From an uncultured Verrucomicrobiae bacterium (GTDB lineage Bacteria; Verrucomicrobiota; Verrucomicrobiia; Limisphaerales; AAA164-E04), in NCBI GenBank assembly GCA_943788245.1, contig CALSPN010000017.1, positions 62,001 to 126,000 on the forward strand: 64,000 nucleotides of DNA, in the 5' to 3' direction. Each line of letters opens with the position of its first letter. Positions within the stretch are counted from its first letter, which is position 1. The translations under genes were made by a program, and so were the position numbers. This document shows positions 55,058 to 64,000 of this stretch, one piece after another. The notes beneath the pieces were generated by a model. It saw only the letters and a list, made by a program, of their open reading frames with translations, was not told the DNA's origin and searched no databases.

Positions 55058-56345
55058 GCCTCAAAGCCTCGATGGGATCGAGGCTCGCAGCTGCGTTGGC
55101 CGGATAAAGACCAAAAACAACACCTACAGCTCCGGAAATACCAAACGCAAGCATGACGGACCAAGGTGTCACAATAGTGTTCATGTCGGTCACCGCGGTG
55201 ACGATATAGGGGGTGATGACTCCGACAATGACTCCCACTAAACCGCCACCTACAGACAGGACAACGGTTTCAACAAGGAATTGAATTGTGATATCGTTCT
55301 TCTTGGCACCAAGAGCTCTCCTTACACCTATTTCACGTGTGCGTTCGGTCACGTTCGCAAGCATGATGTTCATGATGCCAATCCCACCAACCAATAGAGA
55401 AATAGCTGCGATCGATCCAAGCACGATGTTGAACATACGCTTGGTTGCCTCCGCTTGTCGCAGAAGCTGTAATGGGACTGTGATTTCATAATCTTCCTCC
55501 TTGTGAAATCGTGCAAGCAAGGTTCGAATTTGAGGGTCTGCCGACTCAACATACGGTTGGTCTTGCATTTGAACTCTGATTTCGTGCACCTGAACTGTTT
55601 CTGAGTTAACAGTATTACCCGTGCGTTTAATGATTGTTTCCCCAAATCGCGTCTTGGCCGTAGCCAAGGGGATATAGACGTTATTCTCCATGGTCTCCCC
55701 TTCTGTTTCACCTGATTGAGGCCGATCACCCGGAGTATTTATTTCACGCACCAAACCCACCACTTTGTAGTAATTCCCGGCAATCTTGATGATTTGCTTC
55801 AACGGATCGTGGTAGGGAAACAAACGTTGCGCAAGCGAGGTGGTCAAAACACAGATATTTTGTTTATACACTTCATCCATTGGGCTGATGAAACGCCCAC
55901 TGACCAAATCGATACTGACAATGTCGGGGTAAAAAGAAAGTGTACCTATAACCTGACAGGGTAATTCCATCTCATAGAAACGGACATTTTCGCGTATGAT
56001 ACGCATCGGTAGTACTCGCTGCACTCCTGGAATAGTAGAGTAGATACGTGCTGTGTCATCATAGCTGAGACCATACTGAATACCTCTGCTTCTGCCGTTT
56101 GAATTGTTGGATTCGCGGGCCTGCTCGGGAGGTTTGACACTTCTGACAATGATATTGTTACTTCCCAGAGCTTTGATGCGTTCCTGCGCCTCAAAGGATG
56201 CGCCTTCTCCAATTGCCAACATGGCAATCACTGAGCACACACCAAAGATAATACCCATCATGGTGAGACCGGACCGAAGTTTGTGGAGCAAGAGGGTTTT
56301 GATTCCCAACTGCACCGTGCTCATGAAATGTTGGTATCCTGCCAT
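55050..56345 (-). CDS. MacB-type ABC permease
   Basis: The protein has 431 residues with four helices and a large periplasmic domain. Seen: [27 protein letters not shown] near the N terminus (partly quoted), a MacB_PCD domain ([33 protein letters not shown]), [42 protein letters not shown] (the FtsX motif) and [17 protein letters not shown]. It pairs with the ATPase gene 5 bases upstream. MacB forms a mechanotransducing pump that works with a periplasmic adaptor and TolC. Confidence 0.92.
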   Translation of the reverse strand: MAGYQHFMSTVQLGIKTLLLHKLRSGLTMMGIIFGVCSVIAMLAIGEGASFEAQERIKALGSNNIIVRSVKPPEQARESNNSNGRSRGIQYGLSYDDTARIYSTIPGVQRVLPMRIIRENVRFYEMELPCQVIGTLSFYPDIVSIDLVSGRFISPMDEVYKQNICVLTTSLAQRLFPYHDPLKQIIKIAGNYYKVVGLVREINTPGDRPQSGETEGETMENNVYIPLATAKTRFGETIIKRTGNTVNSETVQVHEIRVQMQDQPYVESADPQIRTLLARFHKEEDYEITVPLQLLRQAEATKRMFNIVLGSIAAISLLVGGIGIMNIMLANVTERTREIGVRRALGAKKNDITIQFLVETVVLSVGGGLVGVIVGVITPYIVTAVTDMNTIVTPWSVMLAFGISGAVGVVFGLYPANAAASLDPIEALRHE

Positions 56346-56350
56346 GATCG

Positions 56351-57085
56351 TCAGCGTCTTTTGTTCACCTTCTTGCGGGCTTCGCCAGAGGCTCTTTTGA
56401 CTTCCACCCGGTCCACAAGTCCATCTTTCATTTGGATCACTCGATGCGCTCTCTCCGCAACGTAGTTGTCATGCGTGACGAGAACGATTGTTTTCCCGCT
56501 GTCATTGAGATCATCAATTAGATCGAGAACTTCCAGACCCGTTTTCGAATCCAGATTACCCGTTGGTTCGTCAGCAAGAATCATCAGTGGGTCATTGACG
56601 AGCGATCTGGCAATGGCCACACGCTGCTGCTGTCCACCCGAAAGTTGATTGGGCCGGTGAGTGAGTCGATCACCTAATCCAACCAGCCTACCCAATTCAG
56701 CGCAGCGCTCATAGGATTCCTGCATACTCTGTCCCTGATAGAATAGGGGCACCTGAATGTTCTCGAGAACGGTCAACTGCGCAATCAGATTATATGATTG
56801 GAAAATAAAGCCAATACGGCGGCCGCGCACGTCGGACAGGGCGTCATCCCCCATCTGGGCTACGTCCTCACCGCCGAGCCAATAAGCACCAGCAGTGGGC
56901 CGGTCAAGGCATCCGAGTAGATTGAGCATGGTGGATTTTCCTGATCCCGAAGGCCCCATGATCGCCACGTATTCACCTTGATGAATATCAACATTCACAC
57001 CCCGCAAAGCCATGACCTCAATGTCATCCCCCATCACATATTTGCGTTCAATACCCTCGATTTTGATGATCGGTCCTGAATCCAA
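56351..57085 (-). CDS. MacB-type ABC ATPase (LolD/MacB-N family)
   Basis: The protein has 244 residues. Walker [16 protein letters not shown] is near residue 46, the Q-loop [12 protein letters not shown] near 97, the signature [19 protein letters not shown] near 150, Walker [15 protein letters not shown] and the H-loop VLVTHD. The start is a TTG at 57085 with an AAAGGA site six bases upstream, which supports it. In E. coli MacB the ATPase and permease are fused; here they are split. Confidence 0.92.
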   Translation of the reverse strand: MDSGPIIKIEGIERKYVMGDDIEVMALRGVNVDIHQGEYVAIMGPSGSGKSTMLNLLGCLDRPTAGAYWLGGEDVAQMGDDALSDVRGRRIGFIFQSYNLIAQLTVLENIQVPLFYQGQSMQESYERCAELGRLVGLGDRLTHRPNQLSGGQQQRVAIARSLVNDPLMILADEPTGNLDSKTGLEVLDLIDDLNDSGKTIVLVTHDNYVAERAHRVIQMKDGLVDRVEVKRASGEARKKVNKRR

Positions 57086-57124
57086 ATGGTTTCCTTTCGT
57101 TAAAAAAACACTCTAATCGAAACA

Positions 57125-58915
57125 TTATTTTCCACCGGGTGCACCACCGCCGCCCTGCGATTTCTGGAACTGTTTGATGGCTGCCGCGCGCTCTTCATCG
57201 CTTACCTTGCCATCACCGTTAGTATCGAATCGCTTCATCATCGCTTCACGATTAAAACTACCACCGCCCTGACCACCTTGCTTGCCTTGACCTCTCTGGC
57301 CGGCAGGACCTCCCTGCATTTGAGGACGACCACCGCGCTCACCTGCTTGGGGTTTGAGTTTTTCCAACGCCTTGGTATCAGGCTTAAGAGCAGAATCACT
57401 CATTTTTTCCCCATCATCAAAAATTTCGCCAGCCAGATCTACCTCTTCCATCTTCAATGGAGGTGCCAGCAGGATTCGATCATCTTCTCCAACTCCCTTG
57501 AGGATCTGAATGAATTTCGTATTGAACAGCCCCACCTGGACGGGAGTACGTTCTGGATCTCCAGTGGAGGACTTGTAAACCACTTGCTGGCTATTCACAG
57601 TGGTTACAGATTGGATGGGTACCTTTAGGGTATTGGCAATGTTAGTGATCACAATTTCTGCCCGCGCCGACACCCCTGGTTTAAGATCCGGCAATGGATC
57701 AGTAACCAGTATTTCGGTCCTGTATTCCTTTAAGTTGGGGTCGCTGAAGAATGACGCTGAATCTGGAAGAGGTGCGACTTTACTGACAATGCCCTTGAAT
57801 CGCTCATCAGGCATGGAGTCAAGAACGACGAATGCTGTTTGACCCTTTTTGACCTTGTTTACCTGCGATTCATGTACCTTGATGTCGACTTTCATTTGAG
57901 AGGTATCGGGCAGTGTGATTAGATCCTGGCGTTTGCGGACAGTGGCCCCCTCTTCAATCATGGACTCTGAACTGAAGCGGCTCCTTGATTTTGCATAAAC
58001 CACCATGCCGCCGATTGGAGCATAAATTTTGGACTTGTCTAGTTGCTCTGTTTCCTTGTCCAACCTCTCTTTATTCAAGATCAGTGAGTTACTTTGAGTG
58101 ATCAGATCAGAAATGGCCTTATTGAGGCTATTGGTTGATTGCAGGATCACACGACTTAGTTGGTTGGATGCCTCAATCAAATCGGAAACGTATTGTTCTT
58201 CGAGTTTGGGAAGATCATAATTTTGTAGCATCGTCAATTCAGTCCTTGACTGCTCGAGGCTGAGGAGTGAGTTGGTGACAGACAATTGATCCTGCTCCAA
58301 CTTGGTTTTCGTTTCGAATCCTTCCTTGAACAATCGCTGAGACCAGAAGAGGCGATCCTGTGCGATTTTCAAACTTTCTTCAGTCGTTTGAATCGAAATC
58401 TCTGCATTGCGTAATTGCTGCAGTTTGTCACCTTCAACAAATTTTTTGTAATCAATGTAAGCAAAATTCGTAGACAAGATGGCTGCGTCGATCTGACTTT
58501 GAACCTGACTTTGCTCGATTTGCAAGTTGGCTTTGGCAGCTTCAACTTCCTGCACTGCCTTTTCGTAGCTCAACTTTTGCTGGTTCAATTGTTCTTCTGC
58601 TTCTGCCGAATCAAGTTCAACGAGCAGTTCTCCCTCCTTAACCACAGTGCCTTCAGGTATGATGTAAATCACACGAGAGTTACCATCTACTTCATTGCGT
58701 ATGACTTCCTGATTGACAGCTTCCAAGGTCCCCCCCGCATTAACAGATACGAGGAAGTCCCCTCTTTTCACGACATAAAAAGACTCTGATGCGCCGCCGC
58801 CACCACCCAAGCTTGACAAAAACCAAAGCACAATCAAAGCAGCGGTAATGACACCCAAAATTAGTTTGGGTTTTGCAGGGCTTGATTTATCTGCAGATTT
58901 TGCATTCTGACTCAT
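57125..58915 (-). CDS. MacA-like membrane-fusion adaptor with a C-terminal EF-hand
   Basis: The 596-residue protein starts with a cytoplasmic leader and one transmembrane helix (LILGVITAALIVLWFLSSLGGG). Next comes an HlyD/MacA adaptor: biotinyl-lipoyl-like barrel halves (EVIRNEVDGNSRVIYIIPEG and DKSKIYAPIGGMVVYAKS), a long coiled-coil hairpin of about residues 100-330 and beta-barrel segments (VDIKVHESQVNKVKKGQTAF). The C terminus has a Gly/Gln-rich linker and an EF-hand loop DTNGDGKVSDEE at about residues 564-575, with the calcium-binding pattern intact. The EF-hand is an uncommon addition for this family. Confidence 0.9.
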   Translation of the reverse strand: MSQNAKSADKSSPAKPKLILGVITAALIVLWFLSSLGGGGGASESFYVVKRGDFLVSVNAGGTLEAVNQEVIRNEVDGNSRVIYIIPEGTVVKEGELLVELDSAEAEEQLNQQKLSYEKAVQEVEAAKANLQIEQSQVQSQIDAAILSTNFAYIDYKKFVEGDKLQQLRNAEISIQTTEESLKIAQDRLFWSQRLFKEGFETKTKLEQDQLSVTNSLLSLEQSRTELTMLQNYDLPKLEEQYVSDLIEASNQLSRVILQSTNSLNKAISDLITQSNSLILNKERLDKETEQLDKSKIYAPIGGMVVYAKSRSRFSSESMIEEGATVRKRQDLITLPDTSQMKVDIKVHESQVNKVKKGQTAFVVLDSMPDERFKGIVSKVAPLPDSASFFSDPNLKEYRTEILVTDPLPDLKPGVSARAEIVITNIANTLKVPIQSVTTVNSQQVVYKSSTGDPERTPVQVGLFNTKFIQILKGVGEDDRILLAPPLKMEEVDLAGEIFDDGEKMSDSALKPDTKALEKLKPQAGERGGRPQMQGGPAGQRGQGKQGGQGGGSFNREAMMKRFDTNGDGKVSDEERAAAIKQFQKSQGGGGAPGGK

Positions 58916-58939
58916 AAGGATCTAATGTTAATTTAAATG

Positions 58940-60688
58940 CTACTTGTTGAAAAGTTCTTCGGGCGTGGGCAAACCAGGATTGTTACTGTCTTCTTCAGCG
59001 TCAATGGGAGGATCTTCTGATTTCAACTGCCTCATGTTCAAATCAACAATGATCGCAGCTTGATCAATCCAAAAAGCATTCCCTTTAGTTCTCAGGATAC
59101 CTATGTCCAGCAACAGAGACATACGCGCTTCCAGATAATCGACGACCAAAGTGATCAGGGAGTTGCGTGCCGCCACCAGATCGTCCTGAGCATCCTGAAT
59201 ATCACGAAGAGTGGCCCTTCCTGCCTGATAGTTCAGGTCAGCGCCTGTGACTCGTTCATCAGCCAGCTGAACGGCAAGTTTTTGGATCTGATAATTCTGC
59301 TCAAACTGCTTAAGATTTCGTAGTCCAAGACGAATTTGATTCCGCTTGTTGTCAAGGGCCAAGCTGAGACGCCGAAGAGCTGCCTCAAAACTGATGATCG
59401 TAGAGCGATATTGGTTGCGCTCCCGAAACCGGTTGATCGGGAGGTCTAATTCAACGCCCATGCCCGCCCGAATGTCATCTGGATCGAAGCTGGTGTAGTC
59501 TGTTGGCCGATCCGAGGACAAGGATGCGTCAGCAAAAAAATCAATGCCAGTTTTGAGGCGATTGGCGGCCACGTATACCTTACGCTTGGAGTCCTCAAAA
59601 CGATCGATGTCGTTCATCAATGGCCACGAATATTCCAATGCTAGCTCAAAAGCGTATTCGGGGTCTATGTCAAGCAATGGAAGTCCCTCCCGAGACAAGG
59701 ATTCAAGTGCACTGTCATCCAAATTGAGATCGACGCCAAGCGGCAAGCCCATATTGATTTTGAATCGATCCAACGTGGTTTGATAGTTCGCTATGACATT
59801 GATGTAAGCGTTTCTGGTTGATAGTTCTGATTGTTGCGCCTGACCAATGTAAACACTGGTCTCCAACCCAGCATCCAGACGACGATTCAAACGGACCGTT
59901 TGATTCGTCCTGCTTTGATAATCAAGATACCGGTTGCGAATGATATCTTTGTTTTGAAGTAGCCGAAAGTAATCAAGCACTGTGCCGACGGCGAATTCGT
60001 TCTGAAAATGACTGAAATCGCGAATGGCATAGGCCACATTGCGCTCAGCCTGCTTCAAATTTTCAGCAGCAACACGTCTGCCTGCGCCACGTAGCAGTGG
60101 TTGAAACAAATTAACCGAGATGGTGCTGACAGCAGAGCGTCTTGGATTTCCAGTATAAAATTTCAAGAGGTCGTTGGCAAATGATGCACCGATATTTCCG
60201 CCTGTTCGTAAGGCCTGATTAACGCTCAACCGGGAATTGACGCCACCGCTGCGCTCACTATTGCTGCCTCGGTCGCCGGAAGCAGTGGATCGTGCAAGAA
60301 AATTGGGACTGAAGACAAACTCAGTTTCACTCAAGCTGAGTGCTGTAAGATAGAGAGATTCTTTCTGATTCTGGTATTCTCGGCTGCTTTGGATAGCAAG
60401 ATCAATGGATGTATTGACGTCGATGTATTTTTCCTCTTTTAAATTTCGATCATCGATAATTTCTTGAGAGGATATGTCTTCAGGTGAGCGCTCTGAATAA
60501 CGCGTATCAACACTGAACTCGGAACTCTTGCCGAAAAGATCGGTCTCAATCTGCTCAATAATTGAATACACGTCTTTGTCAGTCTTCTTCTTATAGTAGG
60601 AAGACTTGCAGGCTACTAACACGGAGCAACACACGGTGGCTGCCAGAAAGATCCAGCGATTTGGTTTATTCCTGAATGATGATACCAT
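58940..60688 (-). CDS. TolC-family outer-membrane efflux lipoprotein
   Basis: The protein has 582 residues. The N terminus is a lipoprotein signal (lipobox Leu-Val-Ala-Cys near residue 27). The rest is the alpha-helical TolC repeat architecture: GGVNSRLSVNQALRTGG, QAERNVAYAIRDF, ARNSLITLVVDYLEARMSLL and the QxxYQAGRATLRDIQDAQ motif typical of OEP domains. It forms the outer-membrane duct of the tripartite pump with the adaptor and MacB-like proteins encoded downstream; it lies 24 bases before the adaptor gene. Confidence 0.9.
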   Translation of the reverse strand: MVSSFRNKPNRWIFLAATVCCSVLVACKSSYYKKKTDKDVYSIIEQIETDLFGKSSEFSVDTRYSERSPEDISSQEIIDDRNLKEEKYIDVNTSIDLAIQSSREYQNQKESLYLTALSLSETEFVFSPNFLARSTASGDRGSNSERSGGVNSRLSVNQALRTGGNIGASFANDLLKFYTGNPRRSAVSTISVNLFQPLLRGAGRRVAAENLKQAERNVAYAIRDFSHFQNEFAVGTVLDYFRLLQNKDIIRNRYLDYQSRTNQTVRLNRRLDAGLETSVYIGQAQQSELSTRNAYINVIANYQTTLDRFKINMGLPLGVDLNLDDSALESLSREGLPLLDIDPEYAFELALEYSWPLMNDIDRFEDSKRKVYVAANRLKTGIDFFADASLSSDRPTDYTSFDPDDIRAGMGVELDLPINRFRERNQYRSTIISFEAALRRLSLALDNKRNQIRLGLRNLKQFEQNYQIQKLAVQLADERVTGADLNYQAGRATLRDIQDAQDDLVAARNSLITLVVDYLEARMSLLLDIGILRTKGNAFWIDQAAIIVDLNMRQLKSEDPPIDAEEDSNNPGLPTPEELFNK

Positions 60689-60792
60689 TTTTTAATACAT
60701 CCTCAATTTAGCAGGTCTGACAGGGATTACCTGCCGGAAGTTACATCATAAATTAACAAAGACAAGTGAGCTTGTTTCGCGAATCAACTCAA

Positions 60793-60827
60793 AAAAGAAA
60801 CTGGCGTCCACAGCACGTGGACGCCAG
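60793..60827 (-). terminator. intrinsic terminator of the Ig-like protein gene
   Basis: A perfect 11-base stem (CTGGCGTCCAC at 60801 with GTGGACGCCAG at 60817) and a 5-base loop lies 35 bases after the stop of the minus-strand Ig-like gene. On that strand it is followed by TTTCTTTTTT. It separates this gene from the tolC operon. Confidence 0.85.
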
Positions 60828-60861
60828 AAGTGTTTAAAAACGATGATTTGTTCAGGAATGG

Positions 60862-62010
60862 CTAATTTTGTATGACGGCTCGAAATATTCGATGACGCCT
60901 TGGCGCTACTCGCTCAGTATGGGTGACAACGCCCGTTTCATTGACCAAATCCGATGCTCGTCTTGACCAATTTTCGAAATCATCCGTCGCTTCAATCGTG
61001 TAAATTTCACCTATGTTGCCGGTAACCACAAAATTAACTCTGCGTCCGTCTTCATTGAGCGCCACAGAGAGGGACGGTCCTTCAGTGGGTTCCACCACAA
61101 CAGGGTCGACAGAAACATTCGCAAATGAACTGCGGAGTGAAGCATCGGTCGTTGAAGCAAGAACGGCAAACTGACCTGCATCTGCCAAACTCACCGCGTC
61201 TATGGTCAATACCGATCCGGTGGCGCCAGAAATATCATTACCATTCAATTGCCATTGATAGGTGATGTTTTCGGCACCAATAGCCTCAGCTGAGAGAGTC
61301 AGAGCGCCACCCTCCACTAATGCAAGGTCTCCTGGTTGTTGTGCGAAGCTGAGCGGGTTTTCGATGCCTTCCACTGCAAAATTCTGCTCCCAATCGACAG
61401 CTTCAGGGCTATTGATGATCACTGCCTGACCTACGCTGATAATCGGCTCTGAAGGCAACCATAGTCCATCGACGAAAATAGCAGGATTCTCGACAGTGCC
61501 ATCCAGGTTGATACCGCCTACCGTGGTTCCGGAAGGTGGATTAAAACCAAGGTCAGCGGAAATAAGACCGCCCGCCGCCAAACGGCTTCCCCGAGCAGAT
61601 TCGCCTTGTGGGATAAAATTGTTCAGTGAACCAACAAGCGGCTTGCCAAAAGTAAACCACTGGTAAGCCGCAGGAGAATCAACTCGCGCTCCCTCTCCGG
61701 GGGTGAGACTCATCAAAGGATTTGACCAAGTGCTTGAATCTGCCGACCATGTATTCGCAATCCATACACCATCAACTAGTTTGGAGACACTGAAGCCGTC
61801 AGGGGCTTCTGTGAATAAATCAGAGACCAAATTGCTTCCGGATTGAAAGGGATTCGAAACCATTGAATTACCCTGCGGTAGATCCACCAGGTGAAATCCA
61901 ACACCCACGGACTGGGCTTTCGTATTGAGGGCTCCAACAGTCAACAACGCTAAACAGGCGCTTGAGAATGACTTTCCAAATAAATTTCTTAAGTTCAAAA
62001 TGGCCTCCAT
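60862..62010 (-). CDS. secreted Ig-like domain protein
   Basis: The protein has 382 residues with a signal peptide (FGKSFSSACLALLTVGALNTKAQS, part). The first half is a Gly/Ser/Asn-rich extracytoplasmic module with no match that I can name. Residues about 218-305 form an immunoglobulin-like fold: PLSFAQQPGDLALVEGGALT, ITYQWQLNGNDISGATGSVL and IDAVSLADAGQFAVLAS. The C terminus ends RRHRIFRAVIQN, a closing beta-strand pattern seen on secreted PVC proteins. It probably sits at the cell surface. It is transcribed alone and closed by its own terminator. Confidence 0.8.
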   Translation of the reverse strand: MEAILNLRNLFGKSFSSACLALLTVGALNTKAQSVGVGFHLVDLPQGNSMVSNPFQSGSNLVSDLFTEAPDGFSVSKLVDGVWIANTWSADSSTWSNPLMSLTPGEGARVDSPAAYQWFTFGKPLVGSLNNFIPQGESARGSRLAAGGLISADLGFNPPSGTTVGGINLDGTVENPAIFVDGLWLPSEPIISVGQAVIINSPEAVDWEQNFAVEGIENPLSFAQQPGDLALVEGGALTLSAEAIGAENITYQWQLNGNDISGATGSVLTIDAVSLADAGQFAVLASTTDASLRSSFANVSVDPVVVEPTEGPSLSVALNEDGRRVNFVVTGNIGEIYTIEATDDFENWSRRASDLVNETGVVTHTERVAPRRHRIFRAVIQN

Positions 62011-62102
62011 GATATTCTTGGTATAGCAAAGACGATACCAATCTCTTAATCACCTAATAGATTATTGTCAAAGTTAATCGGATTTACGGCTGCCAGAACG
62101 CA

Positions 62103-63023
62103 TCACAACTCCAGATCTTCTTCCTCTTCTATCTCACGCAGACGATTACGCGGTAGCCGAAGCCTGACAAAACCATAGATCAAATATGCAGTAAAGATGA
62201 CTGGAAGAATGATAGGCAGGATCTTGTTCTGCAGTATGAAAATAAGCCCAATAAACAGAATAGCCCCTACGATTGTTAAAAAACGCCCACGCGTTCGGAA
62301 TCCAACACCTTTGAAAGAAGGATATCGCACCTCACTGATCATCATGGCTGATAGGAAGACCAATAAGACAGGCAAAACATACCTCCACTGACCAGTCGAA
62401 AACCCCTTGTCTTCCCACCACATTAAAAAAAGAGTTAAGGATGCCACCAGGCCTGCTGCCGCAGGGATGGGAAAACCCAAAAATTCCTTATTGGACCCAG
62501 AATCCGGCTCCGCAGCCATGACATTGAAACGGGCCAGGCGCAATGCACCGCATATTAAGTATACCGAGGCTATGAACCAACCGATCTCTTGATGCTGAAT
62601 GAAAACATCTTTCAATACGATGCGGTGTACCAAAAACGCCGGAGCCACTCCAAAGGAGACAATGTCCGCCAGTGAGTCAAACTCACGTCCAAAGGGGCTT
62701 TCCAGGCCTCCCATGCGAGCTACCCGGCCATCCAAGAGGTCAAACAAACAAGCTAACAGAATCAGCAAGAGGGCCTTGAGAATGATATTATTAAAATCCT
62801 CACGCGTGGGATCAGCCTGAACAATGTTCGTCAACGCAAGAAACCCACAGAACAGGTTACCTGCCGTCATAAGATTCGGCAGGATAAAGATCCTTAACTT
62901 GGTGTTGGAGCCAGCAGCACCGCTGTTCTCATGTTGAGCAACCATTTTTTCGTTTGTATCGGGTGCGCGGTCTTTTTGAGATCGACGTGCTCTCCCTTCA
63001 GTTGTGTCAGATTGTCGCATCAA
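62103..63023 (-). CDS. pssA: CDP-diacylglycerol-serine O-phosphatidyltransferase
   Basis: This 306-residue membrane enzyme makes phosphatidylserine, the precursor of phosphatidylethanolamine. After a charged, Gln/Glu-rich N tail, the CDP-alcohol phosphotransferase motif appears as DLLDGRVARMGGLESPFGRE and FDSLAD (DG-x2-AR-x8-G-x3-D-x3-D). IVSFGVAPAFLVHRIV and RLARFNVMAAEPDSGSNKEF (part) follow, and there are several later helices. FIG-like features fit PssA over PgsA. The start may be internal to the charged tail. leuC ends 36 bases upstream. Confidence 0.92.
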   Translation of the reverse strand: MMRQSDTTEGRARRSQKDRAPDTNEKMVAQHENSGAAGSNTKLRIFILPNLMTAGNLFCGFLALTNIVQADPTREDFNNIILKALLLILLACLFDLLDGRVARMGGLESPFGREFDSLADIVSFGVAPAFLVHRIVLKDVFIQHQEIGWFIASVYLICGALRLARFNVMAAEPDSGSNKEFLGFPIPAAAGLVASLTLFLMWWEDKGFSTGQWRYVLPVLLVFLSAMMISEVRYPSFKGVGFRTRGRFLTIVGAILFIGLIFILQNKILPIILPVIFTAYLIYGFVRLRLPRNRLREIEEEEDLEL

Positions 63024-63059
63024 CCATTACAGGCGTTTCAGACGAGAGCAGAGACCCGA

Positions 63060-64000
63060 TCAACCCCAGAATTCTCTGGGATCGGTGACTTTACCCGTCA
63101 ATGCACTCGCTGCAACTGTAGCGGGTGAAGCCAGAAAAACCTGAGATTCCTTGTGCCCCATACGACCAGGGAAATTGCGGTTGGTGGCACTGATGCACTT
63201 CATGGGTTTATTCATTCGCCCAAAAGTATCTACAGGTCCCCCAAGACAAGCCGAACAACCGGCATTCTCCGTCATCTGTACACCAGCTTCCGTCAAAATA
63301 TTCCAGACACTGTTTCCATTCCACTCGGTGGTTTTTAGGTCGTCTACAATTTCAGGAGTCGCAGGCACGCCAAACGTATCGATTTTCACCGATTTACCTT
63401 TGATAATGTGAGCGAAGGCAAGGAAATCACTTGTTTTACCACCTGTGCATGAACCAATGTAGGCGCGATCCAAGGCTAGATCACTCATCTCTTTCGCCAA
63501 CTTGCGGTTACCGGGATCCGGATGGCAAGCGACGGTCGGTTCCAATTTGCTCAGATCCACAGTCAAATCGGAAAAAAACGTTTCGTTGGCATCACGCTCG
63601 ACAGGCTCGTAAGATGAGCGAGTTCCGTTAAGAGCACATCGGTGGTCCACGTAAGCTTTGGTTTTTTCGTCAAATTCAAAAATTCCGTTCTTGCCTCCTG
63701 CTTCAATAGCCATGTTGGCAATGGTCATTCGATCATCAATTGTCAGACTGGAAGCTCCCTGTCCATCAAATTGCATCGCTCGATAGGTGGCCCCATCAAA
63801 ACCGATCTCACCAATCACATGTAGGATAATGTCCTTTGCCATCACACCTGGCTGGATCTCACCTTCCAGGCGGAAATGCATTGTCTCAGGCACTTTGATC
63901 AGAAGTTTTCCAGTCCCCATGACGAAACCAGCATCGGTATTACCGATGCCTGTTGCAAACTGGTTGAACGCTCCGGCCATGCAAGTATGCGAGTCCGTGC
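63060..64000 (-). CDS. leuC: 3-isopropylmalate dehydratase large subunit (LeuC), 5' partial
   Basis: The frame runs off the right edge, so about 313 C-terminal residues are visible. Above the first ATG the frame still encodes TDSHTC, the DSHTC motif of LeuC. Seen also: GNTDAGFVMGTGKLLIKVPETM-like text (part), YIGSCTGGKTSDFLAFA (cluster Cys region, IGSCTN-like), AGCSACLGG with the Cys-x2-Cys of the 4Fe-4S site, and NRNFPGRMGHKESQVFLASPATVAASAL near the end (part). These match the shorter, single-domain LeuC type. The enzyme isomerises 2- and 3-isopropylmalate in leucine synthesis. leuD is not in view. Confidence 0.93.
   Translation of the reverse strand, partial: TDSHTCMAGAFNQFATGIGNTDAGFVMGTGKLLIKVPETMHFRLEGEIQPGVMAKDIILHVIGEIGFDGATYRAMQFDGQGASSLTIDDRMTIANMAIEAGGKNGIFEFDEKTKAYVDHRCALNGTRSSYEPVERDANETFFSDLTVDLSKLEPTVACHPDPGNRKLAKEMSDLALDRAYIGSCTGGKTSDFLAFAHIIKGKSVKIDTFGVPATPEIVDDLKTTEWNGNSVWNILTEAGVQMTENAGCSACLGGPVDTFGRMNKPMKCISATNRNFPGRMGHKESQVFLASPATVAASALTGKVTDPREFWG

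Noticed and set aside
1-64000. CRISPR arrays, tRNAs, rRNAs, prophage and attachment sites
   Set aside because: I looked for regularly spaced repeats, T-loop consensus stretches and integrase or structural phage genes and found none.

Overview
The window looks like a chromosomal stretch of a free-living, probably aquatic, member of the Verrucomicrobiota (or a close PVC relative). This is an inference from gene content: three PQQ-type beta-propeller secreted proteins, ThuA and DUF1080 (3-keto-glycoside hydrolase) proteins, Tat-exported Gfo/Idh/MocA oxidoreductases, an S1 sulfatase, a GH88 enzyme, a DUF4340/Gld-type ABC cluster, a secreted Ig-like protein and a pseudopilin with a short C-terminal WGDAHVSF-type segment. 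There is no prophage, CRISPR array, rRNA or tRNA that I can see. The only mobile-element relative is one RAYT (REP-associated tyrosine transposase).

Layout. 1-3505: end of a MidA-like methyltransferase, a small unknown gene, a frameshifted HTH plus metallo-beta-lactamase gene and an intact beta-CASP nuclease. 3682-14116 (all minus): SDR reductase, giant PQQ-propeller protein with an embedded methyltransferase-like domain, GH88, old-yellow-enzyme family oxidoreductase, argH, squalene/phytoene synthase and ThuA protein. 14250-21425 (all plus): tightly packed seven-gene run of PTS enzyme I, sugar-phosphate nucleotidyltransferase, beta-hydroxyacid dehydrogenase, TIM-barrel isomerase and a complete TRAP transporter (dctPQM). 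21444-25756: HAD phosphatase, broken mntR, serine hydrolase, hotdog thioesterase, HD alarmone-hydrolase-like protein and a eukaryotic-type HisA. 25757-34857 (all minus): PQQ protein overlapped by a RAYT, then the housekeeping run dnaB-bamA-ompH that continues into a sugar isomerase and a Gfo/Idh dehydrogenase. 35491-38973 (plus): PQQ protein, decayed beta-carbonic anhydrase and sulfatase, closed by a hairpin terminator shared with the opposing YceI gene. 39029-50949 (minus): YceI, Gfo/Idh, ThuA-DUF1080, then a five-gene ABC/GldG/DUF4340/AsmA-like envelope cluster. 51428-53727: a Tudor-like unknown protein, a SprT-like protease and rarA. 53851-53995: a gene-free segment with unusually dense inverted repeats, a candidate structured RNA. 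54221-60688 (minus): TolC, membrane-fusion adaptor with an EF-hand tail, MacB-type ATPase and permease, and a pseudopilin in one run. 60862-64000 (minus): Ig-like secreted protein, pssA and the start-truncated end of leuC.

How the genes work together. The sulfatase, GH88, PQQ, ThuA/DUF1080 and Gfo/Idh genes fit degradation of sulfated or uronate-containing polysaccharide and oxidised sugars. The TRAP system with an isomerase and a dehydrogenase fits uptake and oxidation of a sugar acid. dnaB/bamA/ompH, argH, hisA, leuC and pssA are core functions. Three loci carry frame breaks: the HTH-MBL gene, mntR (two breaks, each at an A5 run) and the carbonic anhydrase. The first two can each be repaired by single-base changes, so base-call or assembly error competes with real gene decay there. 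The carbonic anhydrase has also lost internal sequence and is a real pseudogene.
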